NCBI GenBank assembly: GCA_023213395.1
Contig: CM041465.1
Span: 6,386,001 to 6,450,000 of the forward strand
DNA length: 64,000 bases
From: Cycas panzhihuaensis
Lineage: Eukaryota > Cycadophyta
Direction: 5' to 3'
Shown one piece after another: positions 1 through 11,089 of this stretch; the first letter of the stretch is position 1, and every line of letters begins with the position of its first letter. The position numbers were made by a program, and so were the translations under genes. Under the pieces are notes generated by a model. That model worked only from the letters and a program-made list of their open reading frames with translations, did no database searches and was not told the DNA's origin.

Positions 1-1144
1 ATCCAATAACTTAGAGCCTCCTTATGTATAGGCATCAAAATTAGATCCTCATTAAAAGTTTAACTTCATACGTAATAATTATTTAAAATACCAACCTCAT
101 CATTTATAAAAAATTTGACTTCATCAGTAGCATTGGAATTACTATTATCCTATCCCTCTTTCAAAAAACACTTCACCCTCAAAGTATTATTATTTGCACT
201 TATAGATCTGAGCATGCATAGTATTGTCCATACTTCTTTGATCCACCACCTGCCAAGGCTAAAATATTATAGGCATGGTTCATCTTTATGTCATCCTCTC
301 AAGGTAATCCATATGTATCTTATTTATGGTAATGCTATATTTAAAATATTTTTTATATAAGACTTTGCATTTGAATGATTCAAAGACCTGTGTATATAAA
401 CTTCAACTTACTTGAGGTCTTGTCTTCTATTTATACATCATGATCAATTACAACTATCTTTAAAGGAGAATTAGGGAAATGTGGATAAAAGGTATGGTTT
501 ATGAAATTAATGTAAGAAATTTTGAGAATAAGGAGTAGGGATATAAGTGTAGTGATGTAATTATGATTGAAGAAATACATGTGGAGGACATAGAATGTAA
601 GGGGTAGTTTGCATGAGGGAATTTGTTTATGGACACATGTCAAGGAGAAAGAAGTGATAAATATAAGGGATGGAGGATATTGATGAATTGTATTAGGGGG
701 GGAGCTAGGAGGTAGTGTATATGGGGCTTTAATTGGGGAATGGGGTAAGGCTGGATAAGGAGTAAATAAGAGAGATTGGCAAAAAATGAGGATGGTGGTA
801 TATAGTAGGAAGGGTAATGAATTTGGATCTATGTGTGAACTTAGGATTTGAGAGGGTAAAAGGGAATGAGTAAGGATTAAGGGCTAGGCATTCTTTATGG
901 GAAACAGGCTTTGGCAGAGACATGTGAATGATTTGTAGAGTAACGCAAAGGGCTAAGGGGAAAATAAACATGGCAGTAAGAAGGTTGGTAGCCAAGTAAG
1001 TTGGGATGTAAAGGGAAGAGTTTAAACTTATTGAAAGAAGGGTGGAAGACAAGAAATATGAGAGTGATGATTAAAAAATTTTTTAGGAAATGAGATGTGA
1101 AGAGATATCTCAATTGAAATATGAATTTTTCCTATTAAGAGTTG
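1..1144. other. Non-coding stretch, no gene recognised
   Basis: This is AT-rich sequence with only short chance reading frames on both strands. I see no conserved domain, LTR end, primer site or splice pattern in it. The minus-strand frames near 431-1113 are rich in Leu, Ile and Ser, as expected of translated AT-rich DNA, and resemble no family I know. Confidence 0.6.
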
Positions 1145-1790
1145 TGTTAGAATGTGACAACAAATGGTTGGGAGGTTAAAATTTTGACATGTTGGCAGTG
1201 CGGGTTCCCCCCTAAACCTTCCTCGGGGGGTTCTAAGGGGGGCGAGATCCCCCCTTAGTCAGGAGGGTGCAGGGGTTCAAATGCCCCCCACTAAGAGGAG
1301 GTTTGGGGGCGATAGCCCCCGACCCGAAAAATTAACATTGGAAACTATATTAAATTGTAAAGAGAATCAGGGTCATTCGATAAAAATACCCTAGATTCTA
1401 CGGTTAAGATTTGTGCTATGTATGACCCACTCATGTAGCTTGATTTAGGGCATATTTCTTTATGCTGAGGTTGTTTAATGTATTGTGAGTAGGGTGGCGG
1501 CTGGTTGTTATTTTTTAGAGCACTCTGCTACTGGTTATCTACATTATCTCCATTCTGTGACAATAAAGATCGATATCTTTCCTGTGTGGATGTTTCCTTA
1601 GCACACTGTTGAGGTTTTACCACGTTATATTAGGTGTACATTTTATTCTTGGCTTTCTTGTTCATTTTATTATTTTATCTCTGGTTTAAGAACTTGCATG
1701 TAATTTTAGTTTCGATTCTTGTAACTAGTTACAAGAATAGTTTAGATCTTGGTGGCAGTTTCAGGGTATTGGGACCTTGTCGTCTCAACA
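1145..1790. repeat. Left terminal repeat of the TRIM-like element
   Basis: It aligns with 2342-2998 along its whole length with scattered substitutions and indels. Shared landmarks are AAAATTTTGACA, a GC-rich core, CAATAAAGATCGAT, TTTCCTGTGTGGATGTTTCC and the end CTCAACA. The GC-rich core (about 1197-1325) stands out sharply from the AT-rich surroundings. Confidence 0.6.
1233..1258. other. Perfect GC-rich hairpin inside the left terminal repeat
   Basis: CTAAGGGGGG at 1233-1242 is followed, after a 6-nt loop, by its exact reverse complement CCCCCCTTAG at 1249-1258. A second hairpin lies at 1305-1320 (GGGGGC, loop GATA, GCCCCC). The right terminal repeat keeps only a weaker version of the second one. 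Confidence 0.6.
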
Positions 1791-2341
1791 AGTTGGAGAT
1801 TTAGGATTTTAGCTTTTAATTCGGTTATAGGATCTTATCATACAAGAGGTAGAGGATTTTTCAAAGACATGGAATTTGGAAAATCAAGATGAATAAGGAA
1901 ACTTCTAAAAGAAATGGACAAGTAGAAGGTATGATCATAATTTAAAGCAAGTACCTTTTTAAACATGTCTCGTATCTCAATTTCTTCTTTGAGCTTATCA
2001 CTAGTAAGTATTTTTTCATTTGATTCATACATGTCGCTTATCTTTTCATTATATTGTTTATTAATAGGATCCTTACTAGGTTGTTCTTCAATTGGTTTAA
2101 CTAGTTCTTACGTTTTTCCTATCTAATCCCTTGTCTCATCCTCAAGAGCTTATAATTCAATAATAACTTCCTGAAGTGTATTTTATACTCCTAATAGAGC
2201 TGCCTACTAACTTCTTTTCCTATCTCATTTTCACCATCTTTTCAAGAGTTTATTAAAATTTTCATCATTTTGTTACCAATGCTCATCCTACCATTTCTTG
2301 ACCCTCACATTAAACTTCTATAAAAAATATCTTGAGAAAGA

Positions 2342-2998
2342 TATTAGATAATATGACAACAATGTTTTGGGGGTTAAAATTTTGACAGGTTGGCAGTGTA
2401 GATTTCCCCCCAAACTTCCTCGGGGGGTGGGAGCCCCTCTTCGTCAGGGGTATGGGGGGTGCCAGAACACCGCCCCCCCCCCCCCCCACAAAGAGGGGGT
2501 TCGAGGGCAATAGCCCCCGACCCAAAAAGCTAGCACTTAAAAGCATACTAAATTGTAAAGAGAATCAAGATTGTTCTCTCAAAATACCATAAATTCTATG
2601 GTCGAGATTTGTGCCTTATATGACTATCTCATAAAGCCCGATTTAAGGTGTTTTTCATTATGTTGATGGTGTTTGATGTATTGGATGTACTGTGAAGAGT
2701 TGGGCCGCTGGTTGTTGTTGTTGTGAGCATTTTGTTATAGATTATGTACATTTCTCTATTCTTTGATAATAAAGATCGATACATTTCCTGTGTGGATGTT
2801 TCCCTAGCACACTGTTAGGGTTTTGCCATGTTATATGAGGTGTATATGTAATACTTTAGCTTTCTAATTCATTTTATTGTATTATCTCTGGTTTAAGAAC
2901 TTGCATGTTAATTTTCAGTTTTGATTCCTATAATTAGTTACAAAATAGTTTAAATCTTGGTGGCGGTTTTAGGTTATTGGGACCTTGTCTTCTCAACA
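2342..2998. repeat. Right terminal repeat of the TRIM-like element
   Basis: This is the diverged copy of 1145-1790. Its GC-rich core carries a run of 15 C at 2473-2487, probably grown by slippage. It ends TCTCAACA at 2998, twelve bases before the flank duplication of element A. Confidence 0.6.
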
Positions 2999-3014
2999 AA
3001 AGACTCCTAATTGG

Positions 3015-3487
3015 TGATAGAAAAATTAATGTTGATTTCATTAATTTAACATTAGTCATTTTACAAATGTAATGTATATTTATAATATTAAACTAATGTT
3101 ATTAAGTTAGTACATTATAAGGGTACTAATCTCAGGTTTATAATATGTTACAACTTAAGGTTGTGAGCTTAAGTACGAGGGGTCATATTTGCTCATACTT
3201 CATTGTAACGCGTTTGTGAGTTAGTCATACAAGGCGCCAAATGTCACTTTGCATGATCAACCTTTCACATTCCATGCCTCTCTCATAATTGTCAATATTA
3301 TATATATATGAGGCATAACATTGATGTAATATTCTATAGGTAATTAATGAAATGTTTTGATATTGGAGGATTGACAAATTTAACCTCCTTACATTGTCTT
3401 TCATGTGTATATTTTGTGAATGTTTTCTTACTACTGTATCTAACGCAAACTTAGGTGGAAGTTGGCACAAATTGCCACTCCCCATCA
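3015..3487 (+). repeat. 5' LTR of element A, followed by a tRNA-Met primer site
   Basis: It starts TGATAGAAAAATTAATG and ends CCCCATCA, matching 33446-33917 throughout. The sequence TGGTATCAGAGC starts at 3490, directly after the LTR. This is the standard primer-binding site for initiator tRNA-Met in plant copia elements. Confidence 0.9.
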
Positions 3488-5325
3488 TTTGGTATCAGAG
3501 CCAACATCAAGTCTGCCTAACCCAAATTATTACAATGATATTAAGCTTCATTTTTTATACCTATTTCTCCTTAATCTTGCTCTTATCAATCTCACTTGCA
3601 TTCCATTCCATAACATCTTTTGTCTCATTTATTTTGCTCTATATGATCAGATTGTGAAGTTGCAAGAATCAATGTTGTTACACTTATGATGGGAATAAGA
3701 GGTCAAGGGATAATCAAAAGTGTGTTGTAGGGGAGTATGATTGAATACTATTTTCATCATTACATTTGCCTTATTATTATTGTTCTAGCCAAAGAGATTA
3801 GAGACCAATCAATGATATAGAATTTGCAGTTTGTGTTGGTCCCTTCTATAGAATGGATATTGTAAGGATGAAATTCCATAGAACAAATATTGCAAGGGTG
3901 CAGTTCCATAGAACAAACATTATAAGGTTGTAGCTTGTGTTGGTCACGTCCATAGAATGAACATGTCTTTAGGCATCCCTTGTCAAAGATAAGACTAAAG
4001 TCAATCCCTCCCATATATTAAGAATATATTTTCCTCCCTTAATGAGATTAATCATGTGGGTGCCATGGTAGATCCTTTTAAGCCTGTAACAAGCTATCTG
4101 GTAGCGTAGCCAAGTTACACAATAGGTTTGAAACTTGCTTATAATTAAGAGCCCTACCTGCACCTACAACTTAACAGAGGTCGATGAAGGTAACACACAA
4201 TCAAGATAAGTCATAGCAAATGCGAAGGGTAAATTTTTCATTAATATATTAAGTATGAGGCTTGAATAGCCTATAAACACTTGATCTAGAGGAGATTAGA
4301 CTAAATATTTGTCTAATATTGATCGAATTTTTATGAGCTACAAAGATTTTTTTTTTAATGACCCTTCATATTTCTTTTTACTACCATTCACAACAAGAGT
4401 GATGAAACTGTGCACTACGATCACTTAATGAGATCCTTGCGGTCTCTTCATGTTAAGTATAGTGTTAGTTTTTAATTTCATAGCTTCAACGAGGAGAAAT
4501 CACCCTTTGTATCCACATTCAATCACTCAGTTTTTTAAAAACCATAATTTGATTTTTTTAATTTTCAATAGTTTTTAAACTTTAGGTTATATATTTTAAG
4601 ATATTTAAAGAATATTCTTTTCTTAATATTTGACCCCAACCTAAAGTTTCATTTTTTAATTATTTTTTAGCCTATTTTTAGTCATTTTAAGTCTATTTTT
4701 CATTTTATTTTAGGTAGTTTTTTCAGTTTTTAAGGGCCTTTTTAGTTTTTAAGATATTTCTATTTAAAAACACAAAAGAATAAATAAATAAATTATAAAA
4801 TCTTAAACAAAACTTAAAAAATTCGACAAGATAACTCCTAAGTGAACCACCCTAATTACCAGCCTTATAAGGAGACCAATTATGACCCCTAAAGTTACCA
4901 CTCCCACACACATTATTCTGCTTTCTCAAACTCTATGAACTATAGGGGAAGGCAATAACTATTAGGTATATTGGGTGCTAGGTTGAGGTATTTACCTAAA
5001 CTTTAGAGTTTAAAGACCAAACTATACCTAGAGAAGGTGAGTACCTCAATTATAAGTGTGCCCTTAAATGGGGATTTATCGTTTAGATCATAAATCTGGT
5101 GCAAGTGGATCAACAATGTCGGCGGGCAGGGGGAGGGGGCAATAAAGCCTTTACTAGCGCTCATGTACCTTCAAGTATATAGGATCCCCAAGTTACCGCT
5201 TATAAGCAAGTATACTGTCAGACAGAACCGTCTCGACTACCATGAGCTATTAGGAAAAGAAACACAAAAATAACTACTAAATTAATAAACCTTTCTAGGT
5301 AGATAGGACATATACCTAAGACAAA
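3488..5325 (+). other. Long leader of element A between primer site and gag
   Basis: About 1.8 kb separates the primer site from the first gag sequence, much longer than a typical copia leader. It is AT-rich with no conserved coding sequence. A small decayed insertion could be hidden here (for example within 3640-5260), but I could not find its ends. A purine-rich run at about 5118-5140 resembles a polypurine tract. Confidence 0.4.
3845..3936. repeat. Three imperfect 31-bp tandem repeats
   Basis: Units at 3845-3875, 3876-3905 and 3906-3936 each contain CCATAGAACAAATATTGCAAGGGTG-like sequence with several changes. They lie in the leader of element A, and a partial fourth unit follows. Confidence 0.6.
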
Positions 5326-6350
5326 ATGGCACTTTAAATGATTAGAACTAATACAATTAAATTATTCAACAATAATAATTTTTTGATTTGGAAGAAACAA
5401 GTCAAGAATATTTTAATTATAAACAAACTATGGGCTTATGCTTGTAGTCAAATTTCCATACCTAAAGACATCTGAGATTCTAATGATCCTAATGTTGTTA
5501 TTCCTACCAATCCTTATGCTTTAGTTGCCTTCAAAGAATTTGATGAAGTTGTCATTTCATTCCTACACCTATCCTATAAAGATAACATTGGCCAAAATAT
5601 TAAAATTTTATTGATGCTTAGAATATAATTTATATATTATATGAGAGGAAGGATAATATAAGAGTTGTCATGCTTAAATCTCAGCTTTATTCCATACCAT
5701 TTGCAAGATCTATTGTAGCCTATCTAACATAGATCAAATCGATCAAGAACCAATTGAGTGTTATGGGACAATCACCAAATAGCAGTGATCTTATATCTTG
5801 TATAGTCAATGTTTTGCCAACAGCATATAATTCCCTCATACCTAAATTGTCTCATACAGATCATCTTATCATGCTTGATTTCAACACCTTTGAAGGCCTT
5901 CTACTTTAAGAGAGATACATCCTTAATAGACTGGGAGATTCAAGTGTCCTCTTTAACTCCAACCTTTGCAACATGCCATGGAGGGAGATAATAATACCCA
6001 TAACTAACTCATCAGTTTGGTTCAATGAATTTGAACCAATGTCTATATTAACAATGTCAGCAACAATCACAATATCCTACTCAAGTTATTTGTCACTATT
6101 GTGGCAAACCTAGTTACATTGCACCTGATTGTAGGAAGAAGAAAGTTGATCTTCAATGACACCTCCACCAAAACCACCCTACCATGTAGGGTAATCAAAA
6201 TTGTAGACATGGTAATTATCAAGGACCACAGAGGTGAAACTAAAATGACTATCAAGGACTAAGAAGACATAATCAAAATGCCTCTCAAGGTAACCAATAG
6301 AATAGAAATCACAACCACAGACAAAATTAAAAGCAAAGTGGCCGCATAGT
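5326..6350 (+). pseudogene. gag: Degenerate gag of copia element A
   Basis: Translation from 5326 runs through a stop after three codons and then reads NNNFLIWKKQVKNILIINKLW, the N-terminal gag signature of plant copia elements (UBN2-type gag). Nucleocapsid sequence appears near 6085-6135 as a zinc knuckle CHYCGKPSYIAPDC. The usual His is replaced, so CCHC zinc binding is probably lost. Several frameshifts and stops are present. Gag would form the cytoplasmic virus-like particle and package element RNA. This copy cannot make a full protein. Confidence 0.75.
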
Positions 6351-6369
6351 TGATTCACAAAGTTTTTTC

Positions 6370-7562
6370 TTTATTATATCAACTTTATATCATTATGATA
6401 AATCCTGGTTGACAGATTCTGGAGTCTCTCATCACATGATAGGTTTCGAAGACCTACTTATAAATATAAGGCTAGTGTAGGACTAATCCATTACATTTGG
6501 TAATGATGCCATTTTAGAGGTTGCTAAGATCAGTAATACTCCCATATCTTTGAAGAATTCTAATATTCAATATCATCTTAACTTTTGCCTTCTATGTCCC
6601 CAGCATGATGTGTAACCTATTATCCGTTAGTTAGATAAATAAGTAAAACTTTGATGTCTTGTTCAATCACCTTAGAAAATGTTTGATTACATATTTAAAT
6701 AGTAATCTGATTGCTTCTGGATATGAAGACCAAGGTCTATATAATCTTAATGCAATTTTAAGACCTTTGTTCCTATCATTTGAAATTATCTCTTATAGTA
6801 AAATATGGCTTCCACTTCAAATACTAATGAACGATTTGTTCTAAAAGCCCTTGTTTCTTAAAGGCTTCCAAAAGACCAATTGTAGCATTAACACCTTAGT
6901 TATTTGAATATAAACAACCTTCATATTCTTTTCAAATTGAATATAGTGTATGGAATACCAAATATCAAGCAAACAAAATGTATTTATGAGGCTTGTATCA
7001 TGGAAAAACATCATAGGGTTTTGTTAAGCTCAAATGGAAGAGCCTAGCGTGCTAAGGAACCTTTGGTTTTTGTACATTCTGATATTTGTGGACCCATGTT
7101 GTAAGCATCATTTAATGGCTGTTGATATTTTATTATATTTATTGATGATTATTCCTAGAAAGTTTAGGTTTATTTCTTGAAGTAGAAATTAGAAGCATTT
7201 GAAAAGTTCAGAGAATTTAAACATGGTGTTGAATTGGAATCTGGGGATCCAATTAAAATCTTTTATTATGATAATGGAGGTGAATACACTTTTAAAGAAT
7301 TTATCCAATTTTGCAAGGATAATGGCATTCAATAGTAGTTCTCTACTCCTTACACACCTCAGCAAAATGGAGTTGTTGAGCATATGAACTAGACCTTGGT
7401 TAACAAAGGCAAAGCCATGCTTATCACTAAAAATTTGGGATTTCAATTCTAAGTTGAAGCTCTTAACATAGCTACTTACCTTACAAATTGAATTCCATCC
7501 AATGTTGTTTTTAATATTACACTCAAGAAGGTCTGATCAGGTCAAAAACCTATGGTCTCAAA
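6370..7562 (+). pseudogene. pol: Protease and integrase (N-terminal part) of element A, broken
   Basis: The protease begins with WLTDSGVSHHM at about 6410-6445, the aspartic-protease motif (DSG) typical of copia. Integrase core motifs follow in order: HSDICGP (first Asp), YDNGGEY (second Asp) and QQNGVVEH (Glu), so the three catalytic residues are readable. Stops and frameshifts occur throughout. The gene is cut at 7562, just before the conserved HLRIFG region, by the 5' LTR of element B. It resumes at 31411. Confidence 0.85.
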
Positions 7563-7756
7563 TGTTAGAAGATAATGTTTTATTCTAGGCAATGTTATTA
7601 ACCCCTCTTAATGTAACTTATAATGTATGATTGACACGTGTCATTCTTATAGATGCTACAATTACAATTTGATATATAATGGTTACTTATACTGATATAT
7701 ATTTAAGGAGGTCTTCCATCCCATAAAAATAGATCATTCCTTTATTGAATTCAACA
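7563..7756 (+). repeat. 5' LTR of element B, with primer site
   Basis: It matches 31219-31410 along its length. TGGTATTAGAGT starts at 7757, a two-base variant of the initiator tRNA-Met primer site. An LTR under 200 bp is short for copia but known in plants. Confidence 0.88.
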
Positions 7757-8462
7757 TGGTATTAGAGTAGGCTCTCCTACCTATATAAGAGAGGGTTTTT
7801 TGGTCTATGAATAGAAGGCAATTTTGCTTAACAATAGAAGCATCAATTGTCCATTTTTCTTTATAATCAAATATCATTCAAAGAAAAGGTAGAAAAAGAA
7901 ATCGAAGCAGAGGCAAACAAAAGACAAATTCTTATTGTACAAAACTATACGGACCTATACAAATGAAAATTCAAAGTGCTCAGAATTTCATGAAATTTGA
8001 CCAGCTATTACATCTTAGCACACTTTTTATTTTTCTCAACTGACTCGAAGTCATTTGAAGTCATTTTGGCCATATTTCAAAGGAAAAACTAGTTTACACA
8101 TTGGTTGAAGATCAAAGCCCCATTTTTTCTCATATTTCAACAAAATTCCAAGTAAATCTACTCCTAAACTCAACATATAATAAATACAAATTGTTTGAAT
8201 GCTTCTTTGAAGAGTATTGTGGATTTTTTGAAGCGAAATGAAAGTCTTTTGAGAAAACCCTAACCACTCATTTGTTGTTTTCAGGTCAGATTTCTCATTG
8301 TTGGGACAATAACTCAAGAAACAAATTATAGATTCTTAATCCTCTCATCTTCCTCTTTGATTTGAGGTAGGTTTCATTTCAGTCCATACAACTTCAAAAT
8401 CGTACAAAAATACATACTATTATACAGTCGTCATATGTAATTTCAGTCTTCATTTACAGAAA
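7757..8462 (+). other. Leader of element B
   Basis: This is 0.7 kb between primer site and gag with no recognisable coding sequence. The first part contains a purine-rich stretch (about 7870-7930). Confidence 0.5.
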
Positions 8463-9420
8463 ATGGCTTTGTCCTATTTAGCCTTACCCGAGTAAGGCAA
8501 GTTAACTGAAGTCAATTACCATATCTAAAAAACTAAAGTAGAGACTCTTTTGTGTGCCAGAAATATATGGAATCTAACCATTGGAACATAAAAGAAATTG
8601 GGTATTGTTGGTGATACCCTGAAAATTTGGGAAGAAAGAGATAACCAAATAGTGACATCATTGAAATTATCAATTTTTGATCATTTATTGGTCTATGTTG
8701 AGAGACTGAGCTCTTGTTCTAAAATTTTGAAAGCCCTTAAGAACATGTATGTTCATAAAAACAAAGCCAGGATACTTGGTCTCAAAGAGGAATTGTTTAA
8801 ACTATATATGAAAGAAACAAAAACTATGATGGAATTTGTTCATAAAATCACCACAATCAGAAACAATCTGTTAAGCATAGGGCCAGTCATCACAGAACAA
8901 GAAATAGTTTAGATAATAACGAAAAAATTACCAAAGTTGTTTGGTATGACCATCAATACTATAACCAACAATAACTAGATTGGTACAATGACTCTTAATG
9001 AGTTAACCGGTTTATTATTAAGGCAGAAACAAAGAAATAAAAGATATGAAGATTTAAGTAAGCTAGAAGATGCCTTTGTGACTAAATTAAATATAGGACC
9101 CAAAGGGCGAGGCCAATCTAGAGGAAGAGCACATGGAAGATCAATAGAGAGTAGAGGTTATGGGCGCATGGTTCCTCCAAGAGAAGCAAGGGTGTGTTAT
9201 AATTATGATAAGCCTTGTCACTTTTCAAGCTCATGCATATTGTTTGATGTATGTTATCATTGTGGTCAATCAGGGCACTATCCTTCTCAGTGTCCACGAT
9301 GGAGGGATAACATCTAGAGAGGGAAAAGGCCAGTAGAGAATTCTAACAAGGAGCAAACAAAAGAAGAAGATGAAGAAACAGTCTTCATAGTGGCACTATC
9401 ATCGAGTATATAAGACAAAA
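8463..9420 (+). pseudogene. gag: gag of copia element B, interrupted
   Basis: The frame from ATG 8463 reads KLTEVNYHI after one stop, then through a UBN2-like gag region (about 8598-8912). There KALKNMYVHKNKARILGLKEEL and MEFVHKITTIRNNLLSIG resemble copia capsid. A basic RG-rich stretch (about 9100-9170) precedes an intact zinc knuckle CYHCGQSGHYPSQC. Stops near 8480, 8568, 8910 and 9315 break the frame, most of them single-base changes. The role is as in other copia elements, particle assembly and RNA packaging. Confidence 0.8.
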
Positions 9421-10671
9421 AAGTCTGGTACATAGACTCAGGGGCATCACATCACATGATAAGCAGAGAAGACTGGTTTGAATCACTCAAGCCTTACTCC
9501 ACTAACAAATCAGCCAAACTGAGAGATAAATATCCTTTAAATATAAAAGGGGTCAACATCATAACTGTTAACTTGAAAGGGAGCGTAAAGAAAATTAGAA
9601 ATGTTCTTCTAGTACCTGGGTTGAAAATGAATCTTTTTTCAATTTCTTAACTTAGTAACAAAAAGTTGCGAACCAAATTTGATGAAGATGGTAAATGCTA
9701 TGTACTAGACATGAAAAATAATGGCATTGTTATTGATAAAAGGGTAAAGTACAATAACCTTTATAAGCTGCTATCCAATCTTGTCATTTCTAATATGGAT
9801 GTAAAAGCATATTCTATTGTAAATTTTGATAATAATAAAATGTGGCATTTGAAGTATGGGCATCTTCCATTGGATAAGTTAAAATTGATGAAAAAGAATG
9901 GTATGGTCAATAGACTTCCTCATATCTCTCCTAATAACTTCTTTTGTAAAGATTGTCAGTTTGGAAAATAACATTGTTTTCCCTTCAAGACGAATGAATT
10001 GCGTGCTCAAAATAAATTTGAATTAATAGACACAGATTTATGTGGACCCTTAATACCATTGTCCATTAATGGTTCTAGATACTTTTTAACTTTCATTAAT
10101 GATTTTTCCTGAAAGGTGTGGATATACTTTCCTCACAACTAATCAGAAATATTTAATACATTCAAAGAATTTAAAGCTGAGGTACAGTTGGAATCAAGGT
10201 GTAAAATAAAATGCAACAGATCGAACAGTGGAGGTGAATATATATCAAAGGAATTCCTAGACTTTTACAAATCCAACAACATACACAAGCGGTTCATAAC
10301 TCATTACACACCACAATCCAATGGTGTTACAGAATGAAAAAAACAAAACCATAATATAGATGGCACACAGTATAGTTCATGATAAACAAGTTTTAAAAAC
10401 TTACTGGGCAAAAGTAGTAAGTACTACCTGTTATCTAATAAATTGAAGTCCAATTAAAGCTCTAGAAAGAATTACTCCAGAAGAAGCATGGACAGGACGA
10501 AATCCTAATGTGAGCAACTTAAACGTTTTTGGATTTCGAGCCTTTGTCCATATACCAGATAAAAAAAGGTCCAAACTAGACTCAAAATGCATAGAATATA
10601 TCATGATTTGATACAACAAAAGTTTGAAAGGGGTATAAGTGAAAAGATCCCAAAACAAATAAAATCTATAT
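9421..10671 (+). pseudogene. pol: Protease and integrase of element B, cut by element C
   Basis: The protease motif is intact (WYIDSGASHHM at about 9427-9459), followed by LVPGLKMNLFSIS, the usual copia protease end. The pre-integrase zinc region (WHLKYGHLP...CKDCQFGK) and core motifs DTDLCGP, SNSGGEY and QSNGVTE follow. The second catalytic Asp of the DNGGEY motif therefore reads Ser. Several stops interrupt. The coding stops in the GYK...DP...IYIVR region at about 10678, where the LTR of element C begins. About 250 codons between here and the RT at 16906 are missing. Confidence 0.82.
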
Positions 10672-11048
10672 TGTGAGAATAGGCACATGCATAACATCAT
10701 AGGATTAGATTAAACATAAAATCACAGAAAAATAAATGAAATTACACATGTACACAGGTTGACAGGTGGAAAACCCCTTTTGGGGAAGAAAAACCACCTC
10801 TTAAAGTTCTATTTTTATTAAGAATAGCTGTAAACAGAAAACCAAATAGGTAAACCACCTAACACCTAAACCAGCCTTTGGAAAGGCATACAGACAGCCC
10901 TCCTAGATTCATGGAACCATCTCCTTGAATCTAGGACATAAATTTATACAATGAAAGATTCGTTAAAATGCAGTTCCGTATTTCAACCACCTTTCACATA
11001 AGATAATTAACAAACATTAAAGTTAAACCTTATAATAACATTCTAACA
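10672..11048 (-). repeat. 3' LTR of element C
   Basis: On the minus strand it starts TGTTAGAATGTTATTATAAGG at 11048 and ends at a CA near 10672-10674. It is preceded at 11049-11061 by the tract CATTAAAGGGGGA, the polypurine tract that primes plus-strand synthesis. No partner LTR was found for comparison. Confidence 0.75.
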
Positions 11049-11089
11049 TCCCCCTTTAATGTAAACTTTTGTGCTGTAGAAAAAGAAGG

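Larger units (their letters stand above)
1145..2998. mobile_element. Short TRIM-like element with two long terminal repeats
   Basis: Two related direct repeats of about 650 bp (1145-1790 and 2342-2998) flank only about 550 bp of unrelated, non-coding sequence. Both copies begin near a TTAGA...ATGTGACAACA-type sequence and end in the same TCTCAACA. Two LTRs with almost no interior fit a TRIM or other non-autonomous LTR element, which would need proteins supplied by another element. I find neither a convincing tRNA primer site after the first repeat nor a matching target duplication, so a simple tandem duplication of a repeat remains possible. Confidence 0.5.

Noticed and set aside
2310-2546. 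Minus-strand frame with a run of glycines
   Set aside because: The glycines come from the run of 15 C in the right terminal repeat of the TRIM-like element.
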